A stretch of 64,000 bases of DNA from an uncultured Roseateles sp. (GTDB lineage: Bacteria > Pseudomonadota > Gammaproteobacteria > Burkholderiales > Burkholderiaceae_C), in NCBI RefSeq assembly GCF_963422335.1, contig NZ_OY729424.1, forward strand, positions 3,038,001 through 3,102,000, written 5' to 3'. Of the stretch, positions 28,886 through 38,189 are shown one piece after another. Position 1 is the stretch's first letter. The number at the start of each line of letters is the position of its first letter. Both the position numbers and the translations under genes were made by a program. Below the pieces are notes generated by a model. It was not told the origin of the DNA. It worked only from the letters and a program-made list of their open reading frames with translations, and did no database searches.

Positions 28886-30202
28886 TCAGCGTTCCCGGCG
28901 CAGTGCACCGCTGGGGCTGGCGGCGCCGTCCAGCATGAACAGGGTGTAGACGCCCTGCTGCAGGATGTTGATCGTGGTCGCCGTGCCGTTGGTGGTGGTC
29001 GTGCTGCTGCTGTACAGCGTGCTGCCGCTGAGTCCCGAGGTGACATCGATGCGTGCTGCGCTGTTGCTGGGCACCAGGGCGAAGTCGGACGAACCGCCCA
29101 CCGCCACATTGTTGGCCACGGCGCTGAAATCCACCGCCATGGTCAGGCCGCCTTGGCCGGACACGCCGTTGATCAGTCGCATCTTGGCGCTGGTGCTGCT
29201 GGAGGGCAGGCGGTTGTCATCGGTGATCAGGGACAGCTTTGGCGCTGCCAGGGTGCCGTAGGCGAGCAAGGTGTAGTCGCCGCCGGCCAGCAGGCCATGG
29301 GTCTCAGTGGCCAGCGGGTTGCCGCTGACCTGGCCGCTGAACAGCTGACTGCCCGCAGGCACCAGCACATAGCTGCCAACGGAGGGTGAAGGCAGGCCCA
29401 CGTTCAGCGAACTGGCGCCGACATTGGCTGTTACCGCGCCGTTGCCGGCCACGCTGGCCACCAGGCGCACGCGGGCCTGGGTGTTCGGGCTGGCCGTGAC
29501 CGCGCCCTTTTGCAGCATCTGCAGGCCATGCACCAGCATGCCGCTCTGGCTGGGTTGGGTGATCAGGGTGAGCACGTCCAGCGCCGTCAGGGTGACGGCG
29601 GGCAGGTCCAGGCGCACGTCGGTCTTGCTGCCGTTGGCGGTGACGCGCAGGCGGTAGGTGCCGGCGGTGACCTCGCTGTAGCCGCTGAAGCGGCTGCCGC
29701 TGATGGCGCTGACCACCGGCGTGGCGCTGCCCAGGTCGGCATCGGAGGCGGTCAGGTAAAGGTCCAGCGCGCCAGCATCCAGCGCGGTGTTGAACAGGCG
29801 CACCTTGGCCAGGCCGGCGCTGGGGGCCGCTTCGTTGTCCGGGAAATAGAAGGTCTGGGTCGCGCCAGCCAACCCCCAGGTCACGACGGTGTAGGCGGTG
29901 TCCTTGTCAAAGCTGGGCGAGGCGCTGGACAGTGCGGTGGCCGAGCCGGTGTTGGTGGCCTTGATCGTGTAGCTGCCGGTGGCGGCATCCTTGTAGGCGC
30001 TGGCCGCGTTGCTGCCCACGCCGCTGATCAGCAGGGTGTCGGTGGTGTACAGGTCCATCGCGCTCACGCCCACGGTGGCATTGACCATGCGCACCTGGGC
30101 CGTGCCCGAGCTGCTGCCGCCACCACCGCAGGCCGCCAGCAGAGCCGTGCCGGCCAACATCAGGCTGGCCAGGCCGCCCCTCATCATTCCGATTCTCTTC
30201 AT
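28886..30202 (-). CDS. DUF4397-type repeat lipoprotein
   Basis: Exported lipoprotein, 438 residues. ATG 30202 is preferred: AAGGA lies upstream and it gives a lipoprotein signal with lipobox LAAC (lipidated Cys25), followed by GGGGSSSG. The mature part is Ser/Thr/Ala/Gly-rich and contains four similar modules, each starting with a phrase such as AQVRMVNATVGVSAMDLY, AKVRLFNTALDAGALDLY, ARVRLVASVAG or AKMRLINGVSGQGGLTM. This is the DUF4397 pattern, an immunoglobulin-like beta repeat. It sits between the receptor and the starch-degrading enzymes, so it might bind glucan at the cell surface. That is speculative, since family members have no agreed function. Confidence 0.75.
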   Translation of the reverse strand: MKRIGMMRGGLASLMLAGTALLAACGGGGSSSGTAQVRMVNATVGVSAMDLYTTDTLLISGVGSNAASAYKDAATGSYTIKATNTGSATALSSASPSFDKDTAYTVVTWGLAGATQTFYFPDNEAAPSAGLAKVRLFNTALDAGALDLYLTASDADLGSATPVVSAISGSRFSGYSEVTAGTYRLRVTANGSKTDVRLDLPAVTLTALDVLTLITQPSQSGMLVHGLQMLQKGAVTASPNTQARVRLVASVAGNGAVTANVGASSLNVGLPSPSVGSYVLVPAGSQLFSGQVSGNPLATETHGLLAGGDYTLLAYGTLAAPKLSLITDDNRLPSSSTSAKMRLINGVSGQGGLTMAVDFSAVANNVAVGGSSDFALVPSNSAARIDVTSGLSGSTLYSSSTTTTNGTATTINILQQGVYTLFMLDGAASPSGALRRER

Positions 30203-30339
30203 TCCGTGTCCTTGTTTGAATCCACCGACCGGCGCCGCGCGCCAATCGCCTTGGATTCCAACCGGCACGGGTTGCGCGGCTGTTGCCTCTTCGTAAGGTC
30301 TTGTTCGCGGTTTGTGTCAGGTCGGAAATGAAGCGGGGG

Positions 30340-32205
30340 CTAGCGGATCTCAAGCACGAGTACCGAGCGGGCCGGCACGCGCAGGTTCTGGCCGAGCTCT
30401 TGGCGTGCGCCGGTCAGCACATCGGTCGCGACCGAGGAGGGGCTGACCATCTCGGCGAAGCGCCGCGTGTCCAGCAGTGTGATGCTGGTGCTCTTGTTCA
30501 GCACCACCATCACCTTGGCGGCCTTTGCGTCGCCAGGCAGGTAGCGGAAGTACACATACATGCCCTGCTCGGGGGCGAACTGCATCAGTTCACCCTCATG
30601 CACAGCCTTTGACTGCTTGCGCCAATTCAGCAGCTGGCGCATGAAGTCCTGCGCGTCGCGCTGCTCCCGGCTCAGGCCCACGCCGGTGAAGGCATTGACC
30701 GCGTCGCCGACCCAGCCGCCGGGGAAATCGCCCCGCACCGCGCCATCGTCGCGTTGCCGCGGGCTTTGCAGCAGCACCTCATCGCCGTAGAAGAACTGTG
30801 GAATGCGCCGGGTGGTGGCGATGTAGGCCATCGCCATCCTGTACAGGGCCAGGTCTTGATTCAGCAGCGAGTAGATGCGAGGCGTGTCGTGATTGCCGGG
30901 GAACAGCACCAGCCGGGCCGGGTCCGGGTAGACAAAGTCGTGGGCCAGCGCCTCGTACAACTTGGTGAAGCCGCTGTCATGTCCATCGCTTTCGTTGAGC
31001 GCCGCCAGCAGCGCGCCATGCAAAGGGAAGTCCATCATGCCGGGCATGTGCGAGACATAGCCGTCGTGGTTATGCTTGCCGCGCTGCCAGTACGACACGA
31101 TGGCCGGGTGCGGGCTCCATTCCTCGCCAACCATATTCAGGCGCGGATACTCCAGCAGCAGGCGCTGCGACCACTGAGCCAGGAAGTCCCGGTCAGAATA
31201 CGAATAGGTGTCGGTGCGCAGGCCTGACAGGCCCGCCGTCTCGACCCACCAGAGGCTCATCTGAATCAGGTAGGTGGCGAGCAGTGGCTGGCGCTGGTTC
31301 AGGTCCGGCATGTTCGGGCTGAACCAGCCGTCGGCGAAGCGCCGGCGGTCGCTGGCGCTGGCATAGGGGTCCTGCAGGGTGGTGCGTGCGTGATTCGTTT
31401 CGGTGTAGCCGGACCACTGGTTGATCCAGTCCCGGGTCGGCGGGTCACGCATCCATTCGTGGTTGGCGCCGATATGGTTGAGCACGATGTCCTGGATCAC
31501 GCCGAGGCCCTTGGCGCCGGCCTCGCGCACCAGGGCCAGATAGTCCTCGCGGCTTCCGAAGCGTGGGTCGACCTTGTAGAAATCGGTGCTTGCGTAGCCG
31601 TGATAGCTGTAGTCGGCGGCATCGTTCTCGGGCAGAGGCGTGGGCCAGAGCTGGGTGAAGCCCATGGCGGAGATGTAGTCCAGGTGCTGGCGCATGCCGG
31701 CAATGTCGCCGCCGTGCCGCCCGCCGGGCGCGCTGCGGTTCAGTCCCTCGTGCAGGCCATGCGCGGTGTCGCCGGCTGTGCCGCCCTTGGCAAAGCGGTC
31801 GGGCACGATCAGGTAGATCGCATCCTGCGGGCCGAATCCCTGGCACTGCGCCGAACCCGGTGCCCGGGCCAGCAGCGGGTAGCCATGGGTCAGCACGGTT
31901 CGGCCCTCTCGCTCGAAGCGCAACTCCACCGTGCCGGGCCGGGCCTGTGCATCGAGCTTCAGGTCGAGGAACAGGTAGTTGGGGCTGTCGCCGCGGGTCA
32001 CACGCAGCAGGGTCACTCCGGCGTGCTGCAGCTGCGGCTGCAGCTCCGCGATGCGCTCGCCCTGCACCAGCAATTGCACGATAGGCTCCCGCATGCCGAC
32101 CCACCAGTTCTCGGGTTCGACGCGGGTCAGGGTTTGGGCGAGGCTTGAAGTCATCAGTCCGGTCGCCAGCGCCGCGGCAGCCAGCAGTTGTTGCGCAAGG
32201 TTCAT
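30340..32205 (-). CDS. Secreted cyclomaltodextrinase/neopullulanase (SusA-like GH13)
   Basis: Exported GH13 enzyme, 621 residues. The signal peptide is cut after residue 23 (SSLA/QTLTRVEP). The N-terminal phrase VEPENWWVGM marks the cyclomaltodextrinase N-domain known from SusA-type enzymes. The barrel has VIQDIVLNHIG, MPDLNQRQPLLATYLIQ, GLRTDTYSYSD (nucleophile Asp), NMVGEEW (acid/base Glu) and FPGNHDTPRI, followed by a small C-terminal beta domain. ATG 32205 overlaps the stop of the upstream GH13 gene as ATGA, so the two are co-expressed. It should hydrolyse cyclodextrins, pullulan or maltodextrins in the periplasm. Confidence 0.88.
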   Translation of the reverse strand: MNLAQQLLAAAALATGLMTSSLAQTLTRVEPENWWVGMREPIVQLLVQGERIAELQPQLQHAGVTLLRVTRGDSPNYLFLDLKLDAQARPGTVELRFEREGRTVLTHGYPLLARAPGSAQCQGFGPQDAIYLIVPDRFAKGGTAGDTAHGLHEGLNRSAPGGRHGGDIAGMRQHLDYISAMGFTQLWPTPLPENDAADYSYHGYASTDFYKVDPRFGSREDYLALVREAGAKGLGVIQDIVLNHIGANHEWMRDPPTRDWINQWSGYTETNHARTTLQDPYASASDRRRFADGWFSPNMPDLNQRQPLLATYLIQMSLWWVETAGLSGLRTDTYSYSDRDFLAQWSQRLLLEYPRLNMVGEEWSPHPAIVSYWQRGKHNHDGYVSHMPGMMDFPLHGALLAALNESDGHDSGFTKLYEALAHDFVYPDPARLVLFPGNHDTPRIYSLLNQDLALYRMAMAYIATTRRIPQFFYGDEVLLQSPRQRDDGAVRGDFPGGWVGDAVNAFTGVGLSREQRDAQDFMRQLLNWRKQSKAVHEGELMQFAPEQGMYVYFRYLPGDAKAAKVMVVLNKSTSITLLDTRRFAEMVSPSSVATDVLTGARQELGQNLRVPARSVLVLEIR

Positions 32206-33806
32206 CGGCAATAGACCGCCAGCGATTGTGCGGGCAAGGTCGCCTGCGCGCGGCCGTGGGAATCGCTCAGCAGCGCGGCCGTGCCGGCCGGAAAGGCCGC
32301 TCGTAGGCCGGTGCGTCGGGGCAACTGCTCGAAACTCAGGCGCTGCGTGCCGGCCGCATAGTTGATCGCCACCAGGCAGTGTTGACGCCCAAGCACGCGC
32401 TGGAAGCTCAGCGTCTGATCTTCGGCCCTGGCGGCCTGATAGCTGCCATGGGCGATGGCCGGCAAGGCGTTGCGCAGCTTCAGCATGGCCTTGTAGAAGT
32501 TCAGGATCGAGTCCGGATCGACCGCCTGTGCCTGGGCGTTGTGCGTGCCGGCATTCGGCGCCAGCGGCCGGAATGCCTTGCCGCCGGCACTGAAGCCGCT
32601 CAAATCAGAGGTCCAGCTCATCGGCGCGCGCAGTGGCTCGTCGCCGGCCAGGCCCTTGACGCCGGCCATGCCGATCTCCTCGCCGTAGTAGATGAAGGGT
32701 GTGCCCGGCTGCAGCAGATAGGTGGCCGCGGCGAGTTTGTAGGACGCCTGTCGGCCCTTCAGCTGGTCCCAGACGCGCTCGCCAGCGAAGATGTCGTGGT
32801 TGGACAGCATCGTTGCCATCGTCCGCGGTGCGGAGTTGAAGTAGTCGGCCACCGCCTGTATCGCTTCGCGGTCGCCCTGCGCCGCCTGGATGATGCGCTG
32901 CTCGTGGCCGAAGGCAAAGGCACTGCCGCAGACATCCGCGGCAGCATAGGCCGTCGGGTTGGCGGTCGCCTCGCAGACGACATGGCGTTGCTTGTACGCG
33001 GTGATCAGTTTGCGCAATTCGCTGGTCAGGGCGCGGCTCTCCGGCTGGTCGTTCCAGTGCGCCGCATCGTTCTCGATCAGGTGCGGCACTGCGTCGAGCC
33101 GGAAGCCATCCAGCCCGCGGTTCAGCCAGAAGCGCAGGCTGCTCTTGTGATACGCCACCACCACTGGGTTCTTCAGATTGAAGTCCGGCATGTGCGGGCC
33201 GAAGGTGCCGAAGTAGGCGCCGTTGGGCGTTTCCGTCCAGGGGTTCTTGCCCCAGATGTCCCAGCCGGCGATGGCCGGGTTCGGTGCCAGGCCCTGCCAG
33301 ACGAACCAATCGCGGTATTCGCTGTGAGGGTCTGAGGCCGACTGCTCGAACAGCGGATGCGACTTGGAGCCATGGTTGACCACGTAGTCCATGATCACGC
33401 CGATGCCGCGCCGGTGCGCCTGCTTCAGCAGTTCTTCGAGGTCGGCCATGCTGCCGTAGTCAGGCTCCAGCGCGCGGAAGTCGGTCGTTGCATAGCCGTG
33501 GTCATGGTCCGAGCTTGCGGTGATAGGCATCAACCACAGGCCCTTGACGCCCAGGTCCTTCAGATAGTCCAGCTTCGATGTCAGGCCGCGCAGATCGCCG
33601 AAGCCGTCGCCGTTGCTGTCGGCGTAGCCTCGCACGAAGATTTCCATGAATGCCCCGTGCTGCCAGCCGGCCGCGAGGCGGCTGCCGGTATCGTGGGCGG
33701 CGATGGGGCTGATGTCCACCGGCGCAGCCAACAAGGCGCTGCAACTCAGTAGACAGGCGGCAGCCAAGTTCAATTTCAGTGTGGAATTGTTGTAGCTAAA
33801 GTACAT
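32202..33806 (-). CDS. Secreted GH13 alpha-amylase/alpha-glucosidase (GH13_36-like)
   Basis: Exported GH13 enzyme, 534 residues. The N-terminus carries a hydrophobic signal (LNLAAACLLSCSALLAAPV). LLSC could be a weak lipobox, so lipidation at Cys22 is possible. Catalytic segments are FVRGYADSNGDGFGDLRGL, VIMDYVVNHGS, MPDFN, GFRLDAVPHLIEND (nucleophile Asp), HVVCEATANP (Glu) and LSNHDIFAGER. MPDFN places it in the intermediary oligo-1,6-glucosidase/neopullulanase group. ATG 33806 has GAGG 6 nt upstream. It is the first gene of a two-gene unit with the cyclomaltodextrinase and is divergent from the pullulanase. Confidence 0.85.
   Translation of the reverse strand: MYFSYNNSTLKLNLAAACLLSCSALLAAPVDISPIAAHDTGSRLAAGWQHGAFMEIFVRGYADSNGDGFGDLRGLTSKLDYLKDLGVKGLWLMPITASSDHDHGYATTDFRALEPDYGSMADLEELLKQAHRRGIGVIMDYVVNHGSKSHPLFEQSASDPHSEYRDWFVWQGLAPNPAIAGWDIWGKNPWTETPNGAYFGTFGPHMPDFNLKNPVVVAYHKSSLRFWLNRGLDGFRLDAVPHLIENDAAHWNDQPESRALTSELRKLITAYKQRHVVCEATANPTAYAAADVCGSAFAFGHEQRIIQAAQGDREAIQAVADYFNSAPRTMATMLSNHDIFAGERVWDQLKGRQASYKLAAATYLLQPGTPFIYYGEEIGMAGVKGLAGDEPLRAPMSWTSDLSGFSAGGKAFRPLAPNAGTHNAQAQAVDPDSILNFYKAMLKLRNALPAIAHGSYQAARAEDQTLSFQRVLGRQHCLVAINYAAGTQRLSFEQLPRRTGLRAAFPAGTAALLSDSHGRAQATLPAQSLAVYCR
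33791..33805. promoter_or_regulatory. Putative operator, TGTAG-N5-GTACA
   Basis: TGTAGCTAAAGTACA, one mismatch to TGTAG-N5-CTACA. It covers the first codons of the minus-strand GH13 gene, an unusual place for an operator, so this copy is the least certain of the four. Confidence 0.35.
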
Positions 33807-33876
33807 TTCGTGCCTCGTCGATGGCTGGCAGCATAGGCAAATTCTCGAGGAAATGAAACTGGTGAATGCATTTGTA

Positions 33877-33891
33877 TGTAGTTTTGCTACT
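33877..33891. promoter_or_regulatory. Putative operator, TGTAG-N5-CTACT
   Basis: TGTAGTTTTGCTACT, one mismatch to TGTAG-N5-CTACA, in the 117-bp divergent region just before the pullulanase start. A -10-like TACTAT (33888-33893) overlaps it. Confidence 0.5.
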
Positions 33892-33923
33892 ATTTGTTGA
33901 TGCTGCATTTGACGAAAACCAAG

Positions 33924-36656
33924 ATGCGAATCCGCGAGCTTCGAGGGCTGGTTGTTGTTTTGCTGTTCTGCTTGAACCTGGGCCGGGCCGGTGCCCATGC
34001 GCTCTCGGCGTGCGACGACGAGGCGCTGCATCAGGTGCTGCGGCCAACGCAGGCCTTGGCCGCTGAGGGCATCTGGCTTGGTGCCAACCTGCTGCAGTGG
34101 CCGGGCGTCCGCGCCGAAGCAGGCAGCCGCTTCAAGCTCTATACCTCGCGCGACGGGCGCATGCATGCCGAGCCGGGGCAGCGCGTCAGCGGTGGCTCTG
34201 GCAGCTGGGCGCTGACCGAGCGGGCCGCGCCGCTGCCCGAGGTCTCGGCCCAACGCTTCAAGTACCTGCGGGCCGGCGTGATGTTGAGCGTCGCCGCAAC
34301 CGATATGAAGGCCCTGCATCGCGGGCAACTGCTGCTGGTGCAGGAGCGGGCAGACGGCACGGTCCTGCGTGCCACCGCGCTGCAGGCTGCCGCCGCGCTG
34401 GACGAGCTGTATGCCGCGGCCGAGCAGGTGAACGATTTGGGTGCCAGGCCCGGCCCGGGATCGACCCGTTTCAAGCTCTGGGCGCCGACTGCGCAGCGGG
34501 TCAGCCTGTGCCGCTATGCCAGCGGCTCGGGGCGTGCGCTGTCGATGCAGTCGATGCGAGCCGATCCGGCCACCGGCGTCTGGTCATTGGCGCTGCCGGG
34601 CGATCTGTCGGGCAGCTATTACAACTTTGTGCTGGAGGTGTTCGTCCGCAACGTCGGCCTGGTGCGCAACCGCGTCACCGACCCGTACTCGGTCAGCCTG
34701 ACGACCGACTCGAAGCGCAGCTATGTCGCCAACCTCGATGACGCCAGGCTCAAGCCCGCCGGATGGGATGAGAGCCGCGCGCCGGCCAAGGTGAAGGCGC
34801 AGACCGATATGGTGATCTACGAGCTGCATGTGCGCGATTTCTCGATCAGTGACGCGTCGGTGACGCCGGCGCACCGCGGCAAGTACCTTGCCTTCACCGA
34901 GCCGGGGGCCAATGGCATGCAGCATCTGCGCGCGCTGAGCGAGGCCGGTCTGACTGATGTGCATCTGCTGCCGGTGTTCGATATCGCCAGCGTGCCCGAG
35001 GCTGCTTGCGTCAAGCCCAGGGTACCCGACGCCGGCCCCGACAGCGAAGCCCAGCAGGCAGCGGTGATGGCCGTGGCCGCCGCCGACTGCTTCAACTGGG
35101 GCTACGACCCCTTCCACTACAACGCGCCCGAGGGCAGCTATGCCACCGATTCTGCCGACGGCGCCCGCCGCATCATCGAGTTCCGCCGCATGGTGATGGG
35201 CCTGCATGCCGCCGGCCTGCGCGTCGGCATGGACATGGTCTACAACCACACGGCGGCCTCGGGACAGAAGGACACATCGGTGCTGGATCGCATCGTGCCC
35301 GGCTACTACCAGCGGCTCAATGCCAGGGGCGAGGTCGAGCAATCCACCTGCTGCGACAACACCGCCACCGAGCACCGCATGATGGCCAAGCTGATGAGCG
35401 ATTCGGTACTGCAGTGGGCTCAGGCTTACAAGATAGCGTCCTTCCGCTTCGATCTGATGGCCCACCAGCCTCGCGCGGCGATGGAGGCCTTGCAGGCCCG
35501 GCTCGATGCCGCGATGGGCCAGCACATCAATCTGATCGGCGAGGGTTGGAACTTCGGCGAGGTGGCCGACGGCGCGCGCTTTGTGCAGGCCTCGCAGCTG
35601 TCCCTGAACGGCTCCGGCATAGCCACCTTCAGCGACCGCACCCGCGACGCGGTGCGCGGTGGCGGCCATGGCGTCTCGGGCGAGGCGATGCTGACCCGCC
35701 AGGGTTATATCAACGGCCTGGTCTACGACCCCAATGAGCGGGTCACCACGCCACAGCCGCGCAGCGAACTGCTGCGGGCCGCCGATCTGGTGCGCGTGGG
35801 CCTGGCCGGCTCGCTGCGCGGCTATGCGATGACCGCGCAAGACGGCTCGCTCAAGACCCTGGAGCAGCTCGACTACAACGGCCAGCCGGCCGGCTACGTC
35901 AGCCAGCCCGGCGAGGTGGTCAACTATGTCGAGAACCACGACAACCAGACCCTGTTCGACATCAATGCCTACCGGCTGCCGCTCGCCACCTCGCGCGAAG
36001 ACCGCGTGCGCGTGCAGATGCTCGGTGCGGCCATCACGGCCTTCAGCCAGGGCGTGGCCTATTTCCATGCCGGCCAGGACCTGCTGCGCTCCAAGTCCAT
36101 GGACGGCAACAGCTATGACTCGGGCGACTGGTTCAACCGGCTGGATTGGAGCTATGCCGACAACCATTTCGGCAGCGGTGCCCCGCCCAAGGCCGACAAC
36201 GGTGCGATGTATCCCTTCATCCTGCCGCTGTTGGCCGACCCGGCGATCAAGCCCGGCCCGGCCGAGATCGCGATGTCTCGCGACATGTTCCGAGATCTGC
36301 TGCAGATTCGCGCCAGCTCGACGCTTTGGCGCCTGCGCAGCGCCGACGAGATCCAGGCCCGGCTGCGTTTCCACAACACCGGGCCGGAGCAGATCCCGGC
36401 GCTGATCGTCGGCCGCCTGGACGGCGAGGGCTATGCCGGCGCCGGCTTCAAGTCGCTGCTCTACCTCATCAATGTCGACAAGCGGCCCCAGCGCCTGAGC
36501 ATCGCCGCCGAGCAGGGCCGGGCCTACGAGCTCCATCCGGTCCATCTGCGGCCGGGCGCCGGTGACCCGCGCCCAGCAGCCGAAGCCCGCTACGAGGCGG
36601 CCAGCGGCAGCTTCAGCGTGCCGGCACGCAGCGTCGTCGTGTTCGTCGAAAAATAG
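33924..36656 (+). CDS. pulA: Secreted pullulanase (type I, GH13_13/14)
   Basis: Exported debranching enzyme, about 910 residues. The signal peptide [20 protein letters not shown] is cut near AGA/HA; there is no good lipobox, unlike Klebsiella PulA. ATG 33900 is an alternative start, and neither has a clear Shine-Dalgarno sequence. An N-terminal pullulanase domain is followed by CBM48 ([19 protein letters not shown]) and the barrel: [28 protein letters not shown] (nucleophile Asp), [12 protein letters not shown] (Glu) and [14 protein letters not shown]. The C-terminus matches the pullulanase C-terminal domain. It cleaves alpha-1,6 bonds in pullulan or starch limit dextrins and is divergent from the GH13 pair. 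Confidence 0.9.
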   Translation: MRIRELRGLVVVLLFCLNLGRAGAHALSACDDEALHQVLRPTQALAAEGIWLGANLLQWPGVRAEAGSRFKLYTSRDGRMHAEPGQRVSGGSGSWALTERAAPLPEVSAQRFKYLRAGVMLSVAATDMKALHRGQLLLVQERADGTVLRATALQAAAALDELYAAAEQVNDLGARPGPGSTRFKLWAPTAQRVSLCRYASGSGRALSMQSMRADPATGVWSLALPGDLSGSYYNFVLEVFVRNVGLVRNRVTDPYSVSLTTDSKRSYVANLDDARLKPAGWDESRAPAKVKAQTDMVIYELHVRDFSISDASVTPAHRGKYLAFTEPGANGMQHLRALSEAGLTDVHLLPVFDIASVPEAACVKPRVPDAGPDSEAQQAAVMAVAAADCFNWGYDPFHYNAPEGSYATDSADGARRIIEFRRMVMGLHAAGLRVGMDMVYNHTAASGQKDTSVLDRIVPGYYQRLNARGEVEQSTCCDNTATEHRMMAKLMSDSVLQWAQAYKIASFRFDLMAHQPRAAMEALQARLDAAMGQHINLIGEGWNFGEVADGARFVQASQLSLNGSGIATFSDRTRDAVRGGGHGVSGEAMLTRQGYINGLVYDPNERVTTPQPRSELLRAADLVRVGLAGSLRGYAMTAQDGSLKTLEQLDYNGQPAGYVSQPGEVVNYVENHDNQTLFDINAYRLPLATSREDRVRVQMLGAAITAFSQGVAYFHAGQDLLRSKSMDGNSYDSGDWFNRLDWSYADNHFGSGAPPKADNGAMYPFILPLLADPAIKPGPAEIAMSRDMFRDLLQIRASSTLWRLRSADEIQARLRFHNTGPEQIPALIVGRLDGEGYAGAGFKSLLYLINVDKRPQRLSIAAEQGRAYELHPVHLRPGAGDPRPAAEARYEAASGSFSVPARSVVVFVEK

Positions 36657-36733
36657 TCGGAGCGCCTGCCCGGGCCAGCACTTACCATTCGCCTTCATCC
36701 GGGCGTGGGCCTGGGTCAACACAGGGTCAAGTC

Positions 36734-37654
36734 TTGAGTGCTGAAGTAACGCCGGCGGACGACCGGCCCCTGGGCCAGGCCGTGCAGCAGACGCGCTGCC
36801 GCAACTGCGGTTATGTGTTGGGCGACCCGCGTCCGAAGTTCTGCGCCGCCTGCGGGCAGGACACCTCGCTCAAGGCCCCCACTGTCGGTGAATTCATCCA
36901 GCACCTGGGCGGCAACTATGTGGCCATGGAGGGCGCGCTGTGGCGCACGCTGGCCCTGCTGCTGTTCCGTCCGGGCCGGCTGACCCTGGAGTACCTGGCC
37001 GGCCGCAAGCGTCGCTATGTGCTGCCGGTGCGGCTGTACCTGACGATCAGCCTGTTCACACTGCTGTTGTTACGCTTCACTGGCGCGATCCAGATTCCAG
37101 AGCTGGACGTGGATGGCAAGCGCTTCGACGCGAAACCTGGCACCAATCTGACCTTCATCGAAGTCGACTCGGCCCGTGCCGGTGTGGACAAGAACGGCGT
37201 CTTCTACTGCGAGGGCTTGCCGGACTGGATGTGCCGCAAGCTGGGCTACCGCTTCGATCTGGACCCGAAGAACCTGAAGCGTCAGCTGAGCGAAGCGCCG
37301 GAGCGCTTTGTCAGTCACTGGGGCACGGCGATGTTCCTGCTGCTGCCGATGTTCGCGTTGTGGCTGAAGCTGGTCTTCATCGACCGGCACAGGCGTTACA
37401 CCGAACACCTGGTGTTTGCGCTGCACCTGCATGCGTTCTGGTTCGCGATGGTGCTGCTGGCCTTGGTCGGCAACCCCTTGCTGCGTGCGCTGGCGGCGCT
37501 GGCCATTCCCATCTACACGCAAATGGCCCAGCAACGCGTCTATGGCGGACGCTGGTGGCTGGGTCTGCTGCGCTCAGTCCTTTTGATCCTGCTGTACGGC
37601 TCGACAGTATCGGTCGCGCTATTGCTGGTGATGATCTGGACCGTGCTCAGCTGA
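36734..37654 (+). CDS. DUF3667-type membrane protein with N-terminal zinc ribbon
   Basis: A 306-residue inner-membrane protein. A short N-terminal zinc-ribbon-like motif uses Cys22-X2-Cys25 and Cys37-X2-Cys40. It is followed by EYLAGRKRRYVLPVRLYLTISL, the family hallmark before the first membrane segment, then a soluble loop of about 90 residues and four further hydrophobic segments. The only available start is TTG 36734, with a weak upstream AGGG. It lies 77 nt after the pullulanase gene. Family members have no established function; assignment to DUF3667 is by overall pattern. Confidence 0.7.
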   Translation: MSAEVTPADDRPLGQAVQQTRCRNCGYVLGDPRPKFCAACGQDTSLKAPTVGEFIQHLGGNYVAMEGALWRTLALLLFRPGRLTLEYLAGRKRRYVLPVRLYLTISLFTLLLLRFTGAIQIPELDVDGKRFDAKPGTNLTFIEVDSARAGVDKNGVFYCEGLPDWMCRKLGYRFDLDPKNLKRQLSEAPERFVSHWGTAMFLLLPMFALWLKLVFIDRHRRYTEHLVFALHLHAFWFAMVLLALVGNPLLRALAALAIPIYTQMAQQRVYGGRWWLGLLRSVLLILLYGSTVSVALLLVMIWTVLS

Positions 37655-37682
37655 GCCCGCGCATCGCACGGGCCCGCCGGCT

Positions 37683-38117
37683 TCAGTTCTTGACCAGGCT
37701 GAACACCATGGCCTGCACGGCTTCCTTCAGCTTGGCTGCGGCCAGTTCCTTGCACTGGTCCTGGGTGGCGCCGGGCAGGGCGTCGAAGGTGGTGACCTTC
37801 TTCTCGGCCTTGTAAACCAGGGTCTTGCCGCTCACACCGACCGGCAGCATCATCACCCGCGCTGTCACGACGCAGGTCTTGCTGGCGGTGAAACCACCCT
37901 CGACCTCGGTGGCGAAGCCCCACTTCTTCGGCGAATACAGCTTCAGCATCTGCGGTGTGGTGACTTCCTTCAGCGTGGCCGCTGCGGAGGCCTTGTCGAT
38001 CAGGTTGGGCGTGGACTGATCGAGCACGATGTACTGCGGCGTGGCCGCAAAGGCGCTGGACGACAGGGCGAGCAGGGCGCTGACGGCGGAGATCAAGCAG
38101 GCGGAGCGAAATTTCAT
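37683..38117 (-). CDS. Small periplasmic protein of unknown function
   Basis: A 144-residue exported protein. The signal peptide is cut after residue 24 (SSSAFA/ATPQYIVL). The mature part of about 120 residues has mixed alpha/beta character, with segments LKEVTTPQMLKLYSPKKWGF and KTCVVTARVMMLPVGVSGKTLVYK, two cysteines (in KTCVV and QDQCKE) that could form a disulfide, and an amphipathic C-terminal helix. No known family is recognised. It is convergent with the DUF3667 gene and lies downstream of the LysR gene on the same strand (72 nt gap). Confidence 0.65.
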   Translation of the reverse strand: MKFRSACLISAVSALLALSSSAFAATPQYIVLDQSTPNLIDKASAAATLKEVTTPQMLKLYSPKKWGFATEVEGGFTASKTCVVTARVMMLPVGVSGKTLVYKAEKKVTTFDALPGATQDQCKELAAAKLKEAVQAMVFSLVKN

Positions 38118-38189
38118 GGGGCAGATCCCGAAGGTAAGACGACAGAGATGCGGGAGTGTACGCAGTCTGAGCGCCTCCTCACGTCCTGA

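Noticed and set aside
34584..36722. 712-codon open frame antisense to the pullulanase
   Set aside because: The pullulanase has all four GH13 regions; the antisense frame shows only His/Gln/Arg/Val-rich sequence typical of a shadow.
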